A stretch of 64,000 nucleotides of DNA, from the NCBI RefSeq assembly GCF_000702445.1, contig NZ_JNIF01000003.1, forward strand, positions 1,178,001-1,242,000, in the 5' to 3' direction. The notes under the pieces were generated by a model. The model ran no database searches and had not been told where the DNA came from. It saw nothing but the letters and a program-made list of their open reading frames with translations. The stretch comes from Bryobacter aggregatus MPL3 (lineage in GTDB: Bacteria; Acidobacteriota; Terriglobia; Bryobacterales; Bryobacteraceae). Positions 27,802-36,603 of this stretch are shown piece after piece. A program made the translations under genes and the position numbers. Each line of letters begins with the position of its first letter. The stretch's first letter is position 1.

Positions 27802-28395
27802 ATGCGAACTACCGAAATAGCGAATGAACTACAACCGGTGACAGCGGCGATGGAGGGCGAGGAAATGTCGAAGCTTTCGCTCGCCGTGGCCGACAACGGT
27901 TTTGAAGTCTGGCAGGACCCCGCGTTGCCGGGGCAAATCCTACACAACCTCGAAGAGTTCGCGCATGGACTCCGGGCCAGTGTGGACCAGCAGGAACAGA
28001 TCAAGTCCGAAATGAAACAGACTGGGCAGCAAATGTCCCAGGTGTTTGGAGCAATGAGCCAGTTGCTCGACCTGATGTATGAGCGGCTGATCACCCCGCC
28101 CCCCGCCGAAGTGAATCTCCAGGCCCTGCAACCCTTCACCCATTCGATGACCGAGGCCTTCGGCGAAATCAACCGGCGCATCCACTCGAGCGAAGAACGG
28201 CAGGTGACGGTATTGGAAGCAACGCTCCGCCAGATCGAGCGGGAACGGGAATCACAGAAGAACATCCAACTCACGCATTTTCAGACACTTAAGACACAGG
28301 CACATCTCGAGTTGAATCGTCTTTTGCAGGTCCTTCTGGTGGGAACTGCCGTCGCCGCCGCCGGGGCTGGCGTCGCATTTTACATAATGGCCTAG
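27802..28395 (+). CDS. Hypothetical coiled-coil protein with C-terminal membrane anchor
   Basis: 197 residues, not recognised. The polypeptide is predominantly helical: Gln/Glu/Met-rich segments (QQEQIKSEMKQTGQQMSQVF, VTVLEATLRQIERERESQ) suggest coiled coils. A single C-terminal helix (VLLVGTAVAAAGAGVAFYIM) suggests a tail-anchored protein facing the cytoplasm. It ends directly before the aminotransferase ATG with no gap, so co-translation is likely, but nothing indicates a shared job. It begins the plus-strand run that reaches 37.7 kb. Confidence 0.65.
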   Translation: MRTTEIANELQPVTAAMEGEEMSKLSLAVADNGFEVWQDPALPGQILHNLEEFAHGLRASVDQQEQIKSEMKQTGQQMSQVFGAMSQLLDLMYERLITPPPAEVNLQALQPFTHSMTEAFGEINRRIHSSEERQVTVLEATLRQIERERESQKNIQLTHFQTLKTQAHLELNRLLQVLLVGTAVAAAGAGVAFYIMA

Positions 28396-29769
28396 ATGGC
28401 CCGTACTTATTCTTCCACTCCCCAAGATGTCCAAAAGGTAGACACCAAGCTTCGAAAGATCGTCACTTCTATTCCTGCGCCAGGGTCGATTGCGACCATC
28501 GAGCGCCTCCGCGAGAACGAACCCATTGCCATGCAGGGGCAGCCGCCCGTAGTTTGGGATCATGCCGAAGGCTTCCAGGTCTACGACAAATGGGGCAACT
28601 GCTGGATCGATTGGTCCAGCGGCGTCCTGATCACCAATGCGGGTCATGGACGCAAAGAAATTGTCGACGCCATCGTCCGCCAGGCGCAATCAAAGCTCCT
28701 GACCAACTACTGCTTCCCGAGCGAGATCCGCGCCGAACTCACCCAGCGCCTGATCGATCTGCTCCCCCATCCGCTCAAGAAGGTTTTCCTCCTCACCACC
28801 GGCTCGGAAACCGTCGAATGCGCCATCAAGCTCTCCCGCGCGCATGCCACAAAATTCCATGGCCGCGAGAAGAACATCATTGTCAGCTTTGAGAAGGCCT
28901 TCCACGGCCGCACGATGGGCAGCCAGCAGGCCGGCGGCATCCCGGCCCTCAAGGAATGGATCGTGAATCTCGATCCCGGCTTTGTCCAGGTTCCCTTCCC
29001 CGACGGCTTCCGCACACCGGACACCAGCTTTGAGTTCTTCCTCGATTCCCTCAAGAAACAGGGCGTGGGCCCGGAGCGCATTGCAGGCGTCATTCTCGAG
29101 ACCTACCAAGGCGGCAGCGCGAGCTTCGCCCCCGCCGAATACATGCAGAAGATGCGGGCCTGGACCCAGGAGCACGATATCGTCCTCACCTGCGACGAAG
29201 TGCAGGCCGGCTTTGGCCGCACCGGCAAACTCTGGGGCTTTGAACATTACGGCATCGTTCCGGACCTCACCACCTGGGGCAAGGGCGTCTCGAGTTCTCT
29301 GCCCCTCGCCTTTGTCGCCGGCCGTCCCGATCTGATGGACCTCTTCCCTCCCGGCAGCATGACCAGCACGCACACCGGCAATCCGGTCTGCTGCGCGGCC
29401 GCATTGGCGTCGATTGATCTCGTGCTCAAAGAGGATCTCACCGGAAATTCCGCCCGGCTCGGCGCGCTGTTGCTCGAGAAATTGAAGGAACTACAGAAAA
29501 CCTATCCCGAGCGGATCGGCTGCGTCGACGGCAAGGGCTTGGTTGCCGGCATCGCCTGCGTCCAGCCTGGGGGCCTCGAACCCGACGGCGACCTTGCCTT
29601 CGCGGTGATTAACGCCATGATGGAGAAAGGTGTGTTGCTCTTCTCGCCGGTCGGCTTCGGCGGGGCCACCATCAAAATCTGCCCGCCGCTTTGCATCACC
29701 GAAGAAGCCTTGCGCGAATCGATCGCGGTTCTCTTTGATTGCTTTGCAGAAATCCTGGTGAAACAGTGA
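28396..29769 (+). CDS. Class III PLP-dependent aminotransferase (4-aminobutyrate / omega-amino acid type)
   Basis: 457 residues. Class III features are WIDWSSGVLITNAGHG near the start, LTTGSETVECAIKLSRAH near 133, SFEKAFHGRTMGSQQAGG near 163, the D-E-V-Q motif LTCDEVQAGFGRTGKLW near 265 and the PLP lysine in TWGKGVSSSLPLAFVAG near 297. The likely reaction is transfer of an omega-amino group to 2-oxoglutarate or pyruvate; the substrate cannot be fixed from sequence. Its stop overlaps a GTG that could start the next gene, a dehydrogenase, so the two may act in one pathway. Confidence 0.9.
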   Translation: MARTYSSTPQDVQKVDTKLRKIVTSIPAPGSIATIERLRENEPIAMQGQPPVVWDHAEGFQVYDKWGNCWIDWSSGVLITNAGHGRKEIVDAIVRQAQSKLLTNYCFPSEIRAELTQRLIDLLPHPLKKVFLLTTGSETVECAIKLSRAHATKFHGREKNIIVSFEKAFHGRTMGSQQAGGIPALKEWIVNLDPGFVQVPFPDGFRTPDTSFEFFLDSLKKQGVGPERIAGVILETYQGGSASFAPAEYMQKMRAWTQEHDIVLTCDEVQAGFGRTGKLWGFEHYGIVPDLTTWGKGVSSSLPLAFVAGRPDLMDLFPPGSMTSTHTGNPVCCAAALASIDLVLKEDLTGNSARLGALLLEKLKELQKTYPERIGCVDGKGLVAGIACVQPGGLEPDGDLAFAVINAMMEKGVLLFSPVGFGGATIKICPPLCITEEALRESIAVLFDCFAEILVKQ

Positions 29770-29771
29770 AA

Positions 29772-30941
29772 ATGCACGTTACGGTTGTCGGCGGCGGGAT
29801 GATCGTTCACGATCAGATCCTGCCTTCGCTCTATCAGTTGCGCCGCCGCGGACTGGTGGGCAACATTACGGTTTGCGCCCGCCGGAAGGAAACCCTCGAT
29901 TCGTTGGCCGCCAATCCCCGGATTGCGGCGGCCTTCCCCGGCCAGAGCTTTACCGCCACCACCGCGCCTTATGCTGATGTACTCGCCAACGCGGCCCAGC
30001 GCAACCTGACCATCATCTGCCTGCCCGACCAACTGCATTTCGACGCCGTGATGCACGCGATTGCAGCAGAGCAGCATGTCATTTGCGTCAAGCCGCTGGT
30101 GCAGAAGATCCAGCAGGCCGTCCTCATCGAAAAGGCGGCGCACGAGCGCGGCCTTTTTGTCGGCATTGAGTATCACAAGCGTTTTGATGACCGCGCACTC
30201 ATGGCCCGGGATCGCTACCGACAAGGTCTGTTTGGCGACTTCAAGCTCGGCACCGCCCGCCTGTTTGAGAAGTGGTATTACCGCCACTCGAACTTCCAGA
30301 ACTGGTTCTCGATGGAGAACTCCGATGCCTTCACCTACATCGGTTGCCACTACGTCGATCTCGTTCACTTCATCACCGGATTGATGCCAGTGAGCATCTC
30401 GGTGGCCGGGGTGCCCGAAGCCTTCCCGAACGGCACTGAAGCCTGGATGTGGACCGATGCCCGGGTCCGATGGTCGAACGGCGCACTGCTCAATGTCCAG
30501 AACGCGCTCGGCTATCCCGACCAGGGGCCTGGCTCGAACACCCAGGGCATGACGCTCTGGTGTAGCCGTGGCGACAGCGGCGGCTTCCTGAATCATACGG
30601 ATTCCCATCGTGGTCTCGAGTATTGCTATGTCGATGGCGGCTATTCGGAGCCCAGTCCGGATTACATGCAATATGTCCCCAACGCGCTCGATGAGGGAGA
30701 GCATGTGGTCGGCTATGGCTATCGCTCGGTGGAGGCACTGGTCGAGGCGGCACAGGCCGTTGAGCAGGATCGCAGCAGTCTCGCCGCAATCGAGGCACGG
30801 GGCATTGTCGCCACGCCGTCGAACTCCAGCTATAACGAACTCGTCACCGAAGCGGCTCGCCTGAGCCTCGAAAATGACGGGCGCGAAGTGCTGATCCAGT
30901 ACGGGGTTTTGCCTTTTGTTCACCTAAAGAGTTATCTCTAA
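29772..30941 (+). CDS. Gfo/Idh/MocA-family NAD(P)-dependent oxidoreductase
   Basis: About 389 residues. The N-terminal Rossmann fold opens HVTVVGGGMIVHDQILPSLY. The family E-K-P position is ICVKPLVQK near 107, and the downstream GIEYHKRFDDRALMARDRY matches the conserved core. The C-terminal half carries the alpha/beta substrate domain (SDAFTYIGCHYVDLVHFITG). The substrate is probably a sugar, inositol or similar polyol. A GTG at 29766 overlapping the aminotransferase stop is an alternative start two codons earlier. Confidence 0.88.
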   Translation: MHVTVVGGGMIVHDQILPSLYQLRRRGLVGNITVCARRKETLDSLAANPRIAAAFPGQSFTATTAPYADVLANAAQRNLTIICLPDQLHFDAVMHAIAAEQHVICVKPLVQKIQQAVLIEKAAHERGLFVGIEYHKRFDDRALMARDRYRQGLFGDFKLGTARLFEKWYYRHSNFQNWFSMENSDAFTYIGCHYVDLVHFITGLMPVSISVAGVPEAFPNGTEAWMWTDARVRWSNGALLNVQNALGYPDQGPGSNTQGMTLWCSRGDSGGFLNHTDSHRGLEYCYVDGGYSEPSPDYMQYVPNALDEGEHVVGYGYRSVEALVEAAQAVEQDRSSLAAIEARGIVATPSNSSYNELVTEAARLSLENDGREVLIQYGVLPFVHLKSYL

Positions 30942-30944
30942 AGA

Positions 30945-33341
30945 GTGGCAAATCTGTTGTTCGATTTTCCGGAAGACGATAGCAACCGGAACACGCTTCC
31001 CATTCCCCGGCGCGAAACGGTGATCCAGGCGGTTCAGAAGTTTGAAGAGATCGCGACCAAACCGGAATCACCGGTTCGCGCCATCCGGCATCTGCCCGCC
31101 CGGGAGGGAAACTTCGCGCCGATCCCGGCCGAAGTCGACCCGCGCCTCGCCGCGAGCCTGCGTTCCCGGGGAATCGAACAACTCTATACGCACCAAGCTG
31201 CAGCATTTGAGAATGTCAATGCCGGGCGCAACACAATCGTTGTCACCCCAACCGCCTCGGGGAAGACGCTTTGCTACAACCTGCCGGTGATGAACAAGGT
31301 GCTCGCCGAGCCAGGGGCACGCGCGCTCTATCTCTTCCCCACCAAGGCTCTTGCCGAGGATCAACTCAACGAACTGCACACCGCCGTCGAGAGCATGGGC
31401 GCCGATCTGAAGTGCTTTACCTACGATGGCGACACGCCGCAAGACGCCCGGCGCGCCATCCGCGAGCGCGCCAATGTCGTCCTCACCAACCCGGACATGC
31501 TGCACACCGGGATCCTGCCGCACCACACAAAGTGGGCGAAGCTTTTCGAGAATCTGAAGTACTTTGTCATCGACGAGCTGCATTACTATCGCGGCGTCTA
31601 CGGCAGCCACATGGCCAACATCATCCGCCGGGTGCGGCGCCTGTGCGAGTTCTATGGCTCAAAGCCGCAGTTCATCTGCTGCTCGGCGACCATCGCAAAC
31701 CCCAAGGAACTGGCCGAGGCGATTACCGCCGAACCCTTTACGCTGGTTGACCAGAACGGCGCGCCTTCCGGTGAAAAGTTCTTTGTCCTCTACAACCCGC
31801 CGATCGTCAACCGCCAGTTGGGCATTCGCCGTAGTTATCTGCACGAGACGCGGCGCATTGCTCTTGATGCGATCCAGCGGGGCCAGCAGACCCTGGTCTT
31901 CACCAACAACCGGCTGGCGACCGAGATCCTGATCACCTACCTGAAGGACGCCGTCGAGAAAGGCGCCATCTCCCAGGGCCTCATCCGTGGCTATCGCGGC
32001 GGCTATCTCCCCAAGGAGCGGCGCGAGATCGAAGGGAAGCTCCGCTCGGGCGACATCCGCGGTGTTGTCGCCACCAATGCGCTCGAGTTGGGCGTCGACA
32101 TTGGCTCGCTCGATTGTGTGGTGATGGCCGGCTATCCGGGCACCATCGCCTCCACCTGGCAGCGCTCGGGCCGTGCCGGACGCCGGCAGAACACCTCGCT
32201 CGCCGTGCTGGTGGCCAGTTCGGCGCCGCTCGATCAGTTCATTGTCGAGAACCCCGATTACTTCTTTGGACAGCCTCCCGAGAGCGCCACCATCAATCCG
32301 GACAACACCGAAATCCTGATCAACCACCTGAAATGCGCCGCCTTTGAGCTGCCGATCAAAGATGGCGAGCGCTTCGGCATCCATGACACCGGCGAGTTGT
32401 GCGAGTTTCTCAAGGACCTGGGGCTCGTCAACCACTCGGCCCAGGCCTGGCATTGGACCAGTGATACTTACCCGGCAGATGCCATCAGCCTGCGCGCCGT
32501 TACCAGCGACAACTTCATCGTCATCGACATCACGAATACGGAAACGGTGATCGCGGAAGTTTCCTTTCCGGCCGCGTTGGTGGAGTTGCACGAAAAGGCG
32601 ATCTATCTGCATGAAGCGCGCCAGTACCAAGTGGAAAAGTTCGATTACGAGCAGCGCAAGGCCTTTGTCCGGCGCGTGGAATGCGACTACTTCACCGACG
32701 CCATCGACCATGTCCAGGTCAAGGTGCTGGAGGAGTTTGACCAGCGCCCCATCCAGCAGGCGAGCGCTTGCCATGGTGACGTCCGGGTGAACCGCCAGAT
32801 TGTCGGCTTCAAGAAGATCAAGTTCTACACACTTGAGAACATTGGCGCGGGGTTGCTTTCGCTGCCAGAACAAGAAATGCACACAACGGCCTGGTGGCTG
32901 CATTTCCCCAGCAGTTTCCTCAACCAGCTCGAAGGCGATACCCCGTCCGAGCGGGCCAACGGCTTATCCGGGCTAGCCAATGCACTCCGCGCCGTTGCAG
33001 CCCTGCTGGTGATGTGCGACCCTCGTGACATCGGCGTGGCCCTTACGGAAGAGATTGCCGGCGGGTTGCTCGCCTGGGAGCCCAACCTATATCTCTACGA
33101 TGCGTATCCCGGGGGAATTGGGCAATCCTTGCCTCTCTTCAATGCCACGAAACGCTTGCTCGAAGGGGCAGAGGAATTGATCTCGAAATGCAGTTGCGAG
33201 GCAGGTTGCCCCTCCTGCGTCGGCCCAACTGGAGAAATTGGAGAGAAGGGCAAGCAAGTGGCCCTTCGCGTGCTAGGTCTTCTGAAGGAAGGTATTCTTC
33301 CATGGCTACCGAAAAACGAAGAAATTTACGAAGCAGTCTAG
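30945..33341 (+). CDS. DEAD/DEAH-box helicase with DUF1998 and C-terminal Cys cluster (MrfA/YprA-like)
   Basis: 798 residues. Helicase motifs: Q-like YTHQAAAFE, motif I VTPTASGKT, motif II VIDELHYYRG (DELH), motif III CSATIANP, and motif VI QRSGRAGRR. The C-terminal region holds DUF1998 and CSCEAGCPSCVG, a four-Cys zinc site as in Bacillus MrfA, which repairs mitomycin-type DNA damage as a 3'-5' helicase. A role in DNA repair is therefore likely. The partner exonuclease MrfB is not adjacent. The start is GTG at 30945, 3 bases after the previous stop. Confidence 0.9.
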   Translation: MANLLFDFPEDDSNRNTLPIPRRETVIQAVQKFEEIATKPESPVRAIRHLPAREGNFAPIPAEVDPRLAASLRSRGIEQLYTHQAAAFENVNAGRNTIVVTPTASGKTLCYNLPVMNKVLAEPGARALYLFPTKALAEDQLNELHTAVESMGADLKCFTYDGDTPQDARRAIRERANVVLTNPDMLHTGILPHHTKWAKLFENLKYFVIDELHYYRGVYGSHMANIIRRVRRLCEFYGSKPQFICCSATIANPKELAEAITAEPFTLVDQNGAPSGEKFFVLYNPPIVNRQLGIRRSYLHETRRIALDAIQRGQQTLVFTNNRLATEILITYLKDAVEKGAISQGLIRGYRGGYLPKERREIEGKLRSGDIRGVVATNALELGVDIGSLDCVVMAGYPGTIASTWQRSGRAGRRQNTSLAVLVASSAPLDQFIVENPDYFFGQPPESATINPDNTEILINHLKCAAFELPIKDGERFGIHDTGELCEFLKDLGLVNHSAQAWHWTSDTYPADAISLRAVTSDNFIVIDITNTETVIAEVSFPAALVELHEKAIYLHEARQYQVEKFDYEQRKAFVRRVECDYFTDAIDHVQVKVLEEFDQRPIQQASACHGDVRVNRQIVGFKKIKFYTLENIGAGLLSLPEQEMHTTAWWLHFPSSFLNQLEGDTPSERANGLSGLANALRAVAALLVMCDPRDIGVALTEEIAGGLLAWEPNLYLYDAYPGGIGQSLPLFNATKRLLEGAEELISKCSCEAGCPSCVGPTGEIGEKGKQVALRVLGLLKEGILPWLPKNEEIYEAV

Positions 33342-33610
33342 ACTCGGCCGGCACCATCACTTGGGTCCAAGAAGATGGAACGCGCATCTCTGAAAAGATC
33401 ATGATGCTCGATCTCAGCTCCCAAGGGGCCTTGATGGAAACAAAGAACCGCCTGGCGTTTCAACAACTTGTCAAACTCGAAGTGCCCGCCCACAAGATCA
33501 GCGAAGTCGCCAGAGTGCGGCGTTGCGACCAGAAGGGCCTACGCTTCCGGATCGGTGTCGAATTCATGAACGCTCGCGACATTCAACCCAAAGCACCTCG
33601 CTGGACATAG
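33302..33610 (+). CDS. PilZ-domain protein, predicted c-di-GMP receptor
   Basis: 102 residues. The PilZ signature is nearly complete: RRNLR (R-x-x-x-R) at residues 5-9 and DLSSQGALM (D-x-S-x-x-G) near 32, followed by a beta-barrel with VRRCDQKGLRFRIGVEF. Stand-alone PilZ proteins bind cyclic di-GMP and alter motility, polymer export or protein partners. The start at 33302 lies 40 bases inside the helicase gene in another frame, after AGGAAGG. The longer frame from 33188 would lie within the helicase and lacks support. Confidence 0.85.
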   Translation: MATEKRRNLRSSLDSAGTITWVQEDGTRISEKIMMLDLSSQGALMETKNRLAFQQLVKLEVPAHKISEVARVRRCDQKGLRFRIGVEFMNARDIQPKAPRWT

Positions 33611-33623
33611 ATAATAGAGGTTC

Positions 33624-34229
33624 ATGGTTATTACAGGCGTTTGGTACGCTTTGGTTCTCACAGCCGCAGGGGTACTGACGGGTTATTTCACAAAGACTGC
33701 CTGGCTTGGAGCTCCGTTTCTGCTCCTGGCCTTATTTTGCCTTTGGTTCTTCCGCGATCCTGATCGCGTGGTTCCCGGAGGGCCCGTCGCCGTTTCTCCA
33801 GCCGACGGCAAGGTGGTGTCGATTTCCAAGGATCCCGATGGCCGCACCCGCCTCTGCATCTTTTTGAATGTTTTCGACGTCCACGTGAATCGCTCGCCGA
33901 TTGCCGGGACGATCACCAAGCGCATCTACAAGCCAGGCAAATTCCTGGTAGCCAGCAAGGATGAAGCGAGCACCGAGAACGAACAGAATACCTTTGTCGT
34001 CGAAGACAATGGTGTCTCGGTTGAGTTCAGCCAAATCGCCGGCTTGATTGCAAGACGGATTGTCTGGTACAAAGATGTCGGCGACAAAGTGGAAAAGGGC
34101 GAGCGCGTCGGACTCATCAAATTTGGCTCGCGCGTCGACCTGCTGTTCAATTCCGACTGGAAACTTACGGTTTCCTTAGGGGAACGCGTCTCCGCTGCGT
34201 CGAGCATCATCGCCAAAAGGGTCCAATAA
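33624..34229 (+). CDS. psd: Phosphatidylserine decarboxylase (short, archaetidylserine-type)
   Basis: 201 residues, matching the short Psd class. Two hydrophobic segments lead (WYALVLTAAGVLTGYF, WLGAPFLLLALFCLWFF). Conserved blocks VSPADGKVVSI, FLNVFDVHVNRSPI and the self-cleavage site IKFGSRVDLL near residue 166, where the Ser gives the pyruvoyl group, are present. It makes phosphatidylethanolamine at the inner membrane. The pssA gene 5 bases downstream supplies its substrate, a standard psd-pssA pair. Confidence 0.94.
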   Translation: MVITGVWYALVLTAAGVLTGYFTKTAWLGAPFLLLALFCLWFFRDPDRVVPGGPVAVSPADGKVVSISKDPDGRTRLCIFLNVFDVHVNRSPIAGTITKRIYKPGKFLVASKDEASTENEQNTFVVEDNGVSVEFSQIAGLIARRIVWYKDVGDKVEKGERVGLIKFGSRVDLLFNSDWKLTVSLGERVSAASSIIAKRVQ

Positions 34230-34234
34230 AACAT

Positions 34235-35128
34235 ATGCCACTGCGCATTTCGGAACGTCTCATCGATCCTAAGAGCCCCGAGCGCAGGCCCAGGCGAGCG
34301 GCCTACGCACTCCCCACCTTCTTTACGGCCGCCAATGTGTTCTTTGGCTTTCTCGCCATCACCAAAACAGTGGAAGGCACCTTGCGCGCGCAACAAAGCG
34401 GCGTCGCCCACATTCCCGAGTTTGCCCTGGCGGCCCAGTTGATTGGAGTGGCCGTCGCCTGCGACGGTCTCGATGGACGCATGGCCCGCATGACGAATAC
34501 CGTCAGCGATTTTGGCCGCGAACTCGATTCGCTGGCCGACGTCATCACCTTCGGCATTGCCCCGGCCGTGCTTGCCTTCTGCTGGGGCTTCTTCTTTATC
34601 GAGCCGACCCTCGAATCGCCGCTCCGCGAACAGATTCTCCAGGGCGGCTATTTCCTCTGTTTCGTCTATCTGTTGTGTGGCGCGGCGCGATTAGCGCGTT
34701 TCAACGTGGTCACCAATCCCATTCCCAAAAATCCTGGACGGCCCGATCGCAAGTACTTTGTGGGCCTGCCGATCCCGGCTGCCGCCGCCTTCGTTGCCAG
34801 CATCGTCTATGCCTCGGACAGCGTGCCGATCGAGAACTGGATGGTGGCGTTGTGCTGGCTGGCGCTGCTCGGCCTGGTCAGCTTTCTCATGGTCAGCACC
34901 TGGCGCTACCGCAGCTTCAAGGATCTGAATCTGTTACAGCCCCGCTCGCCGTTGAGCCTGATTGTCCTCGGGAGCCTGATCTTCCTGGTCTGGTATTACT
35001 CGCAGCCCGTTTTATTTGCTCTGTGCCTGACCTATACGGCGAGTGGAATCCTCGTGCGCATTGGTGGCCTGTTGCGCCGGCGCCCCACTGAGGTTCCGCC
35101 GGTTTCGGAGAACCCAAGCATTGGCTAA
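34235..35128 (+). CDS. pssA: CDP-diacylglycerol-serine O-phosphatidyltransferase
   Basis: 297 residues. The CDP-alcohol phosphatidyltransferase motif D-G-x2-A-R-x8-G-x3-D-x3-D is intact, split here as CDGLDGRMARMTN then FGRELDSLADVITFG. About eight membrane helices follow the pattern of the Bacillus-like PssA subgroup. It condenses CDP-diacylglycerol with serine to phosphatidylserine, which Psd from the gene just upstream decarboxylates. The 3' end overlaps the next gene by 8 bases. Confidence 0.94.
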   Translation: MPLRISERLIDPKSPERRPRRAAYALPTFFTAANVFFGFLAITKTVEGTLRAQQSGVAHIPEFALAAQLIGVAVACDGLDGRMARMTNTVSDFGRELDSLADVITFGIAPAVLAFCWGFFFIEPTLESPLREQILQGGYFLCFVYLLCGAARLARFNVVTNPIPKNPGRPDRKYFVGLPIPAAAAFVASIVYASDSVPIENWMVALCWLALLGLVSFLMVSTWRYRSFKDLNLLQPRSPLSLIVLGSLIFLVWYYSQPVLFALCLTYTASGILVRIGGLLRRRPTEVPPVSENPSIG

Positions 35129-36089
35129 ACCAACAATTGCCCTGGTCGGAGGACAGACTCTGATTGGGCGCGAGATCCGCGATCATGCGGCCGACTTCAC
35201 CGTCATCCCGATGGATAGTACCGACGACGAGGGCAAGACTCTTGTCCGGGATGAAGACGATCTGGCGCTGATGTCGCCGATCGATGCCAAGGTCATTGGC
35301 GATTCGCAGGTGGTGATTCTTGCCGGGGATCTTGAATCCACCGCAAAGGTGCGCAAGATGCGCAATCACGAGTTGATCGATCTCACCGGCGCGCTCGAAA
35401 TCGATCCTTCGGCACGGCTCCGTGCCCCCCTCGCCGAAAGCCCGGGCGTGGCCCCGGCCAAGATCGCCGTCATTGCCCACCCGGCTGCGTCCCTGCTGAG
35501 TCTTTTCCTGCGCAGCTTGCATGCCGCCGCGCCGGTTGCGCGCAGCGTCGCAACCATTTTTCATCCGGCCAGTGAGTTCGGCACGCCCGCGCTGGCCGAG
35601 CTCGAACAGCAGACCACCGCGCTGCTCACCTTCAAAGCGCTCCCGAAGAAGCTCTTCGATGTCCAGGCTGCGTTTGCGATGCTCGCCGCGCTCGGCGACG
35701 AATCGCCCTACAAGCTGCACCGCATTGAGCTGCGGATCGAACGCAACCTCACGACGCTGCTCGCCGGCGCCGTGCCACTGCCCTCGCTCAAACTGGTGCA
35801 GGCTCCAGTCTTCCATGGCCTCTCGGCCTCGGTCTGGGTAGAGTTTGAAGAAGCACCGGACCTCGCTCGTGTCGCAGAGTTGCTTGCCGCTGCCGGCATC
35901 GATGTCCGCGGCAAGGATCTTGAGCCGCCGAATAATGTCTCGCTCGCCAATCAGGACGGCATCGCCGTGGGCGCAATCGAAGCCGATCGCAATGCGCCGA
36001 AGGCCGCCTGGTTTTGGATGGCTGCCGATAACCACCGGCTCATCGCGCAGAATGCGATTCTGGTGGCAAAGGAGTTCGTGCAGGCATGA
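35121..36089 (+). CDS. Aspartate-semialdehyde-dehydrogenase-like protein lacking the catalytic cysteine
   Basis: About 322 residues. A Rossmann start (TIALVGGQTLIGREI) and a C-terminal half like the Asd dimerisation domain (HGLSASVWVEFEEAPDL) support the family. The position that normally carries the nucleophilic Cys reads VIAHPAASLLSLFLRSL, with no Cys in the segment. The nucleotide-binding GxxGxxG is also altered. It is probably not an active semialdehyde dehydrogenase and may have a structural or regulatory role. The TTG start at 35121 has GGAG about ten bases upstream; it sits between pssA and lptE, overlapping both. Confidence 0.72.
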   Translation: MAKPTIALVGGQTLIGREIRDHAADFTVIPMDSTDDEGKTLVRDEDDLALMSPIDAKVIGDSQVVILAGDLESTAKVRKMRNHELIDLTGALEIDPSARLRAPLAESPGVAPAKIAVIAHPAASLLSLFLRSLHAAAPVARSVATIFHPASEFGTPALAELEQQTTALLTFKALPKKLFDVQAAFAMLAALGDESPYKLHRIELRIERNLTTLLAGAVPLPSLKLVQAPVFHGLSASVWVEFEEAPDLARVAELLAAAGIDVRGKDLEPPNNVSLANQDGIAVGAIEADRNAPKAAWFWMAADNHRLIAQNAILVAKEFVQA

Positions 36090-36601
36090 AGCGTCGCGGA
36101 TTTTTATTAGCGGGAGCACTGAGCGGCATTTCTTGTGGCTATAAGGTCGCAGGCAAAGCCGATCTGGTGCCCAAAGATGTCGTCACGATCGGCATTCCCC
36201 CGTTCCGCAACGTGTCGACACGCTACCGGCTCACCGAGCGATTGCCAATCGCGATCACCCGCGAGTTCATTTCCCGGACCAAGTACCAGATTCTCCCGGA
36301 CTCAAATGGTGCGGATGCCGTGCTGGAAGGCGCAATCAACAACGTCTTTGCCACACCGACCGTCTACGACCCCACTACGGGCCGCGCGGCGGGTGTGCAG
36401 GTGCAGGCCTCCCTCTCGGTGGTCTTTCGCCATGCCAAGACCGGCAAGGTCCTTTATACAAACCCGTCCATGGACTTCCGCCAACGCTACGAAATCTCCT
36501 CCGACCCGGCCGTCTACTTTGACGAATCCACAAGCGCCTTTGATCGCATGTGCCGCGATGTCGCCGCCGCCGTGGTCACCGCCATTCTCGAAAATTTCTA
36601 A
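36086..36601 (+). CDS. lptE: LptE-like LPS-assembly lipoprotein
   Basis: 171 residues. The signal MKRRGFLLAGALSGISC ends in a lipobox (GISC) followed by GYKV, the CGY start usual in LptE. The body has TIGIPPFRNVSTRYRLTERL, and FISRTKYQILPDSNGADAVL, a common LptE/YbaJ pattern. LptE plugs LptD in the outer membrane for LPS insertion, which fits the presence of lpxD. Its start overlaps the previous stop (ATGA); holA follows 2 bases downstream, and lptE-holA adjacency is common in bacteria. Confidence 0.85.
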   Translation: MKRRGFLLAGALSGISCGYKVAGKADLVPKDVVTIGIPPFRNVSTRYRLTERLPIAITREFISRTKYQILPDSNGADAVLEGAINNVFATPTVYDPTTGRAAGVQVQASLSVVFRHAKTGKVLYTNPSMDFRQRYEISSDPAVYFDESTSAFDRMCRDVAAAVVTAILENF

Positions 36602-36603
36602 CC

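Noticed and set aside
29502..30923. 473-codon minus-strand frame over the oxidoreductase
   Set aside because: Shadow frame; the plus-strand protein has a clear Gfo/Idh/MocA fold signature.
31659..32903. 414-codon minus-strand frame over the helicase
   Set aside because: Antisense to helicase motifs III-VI; no independent support.
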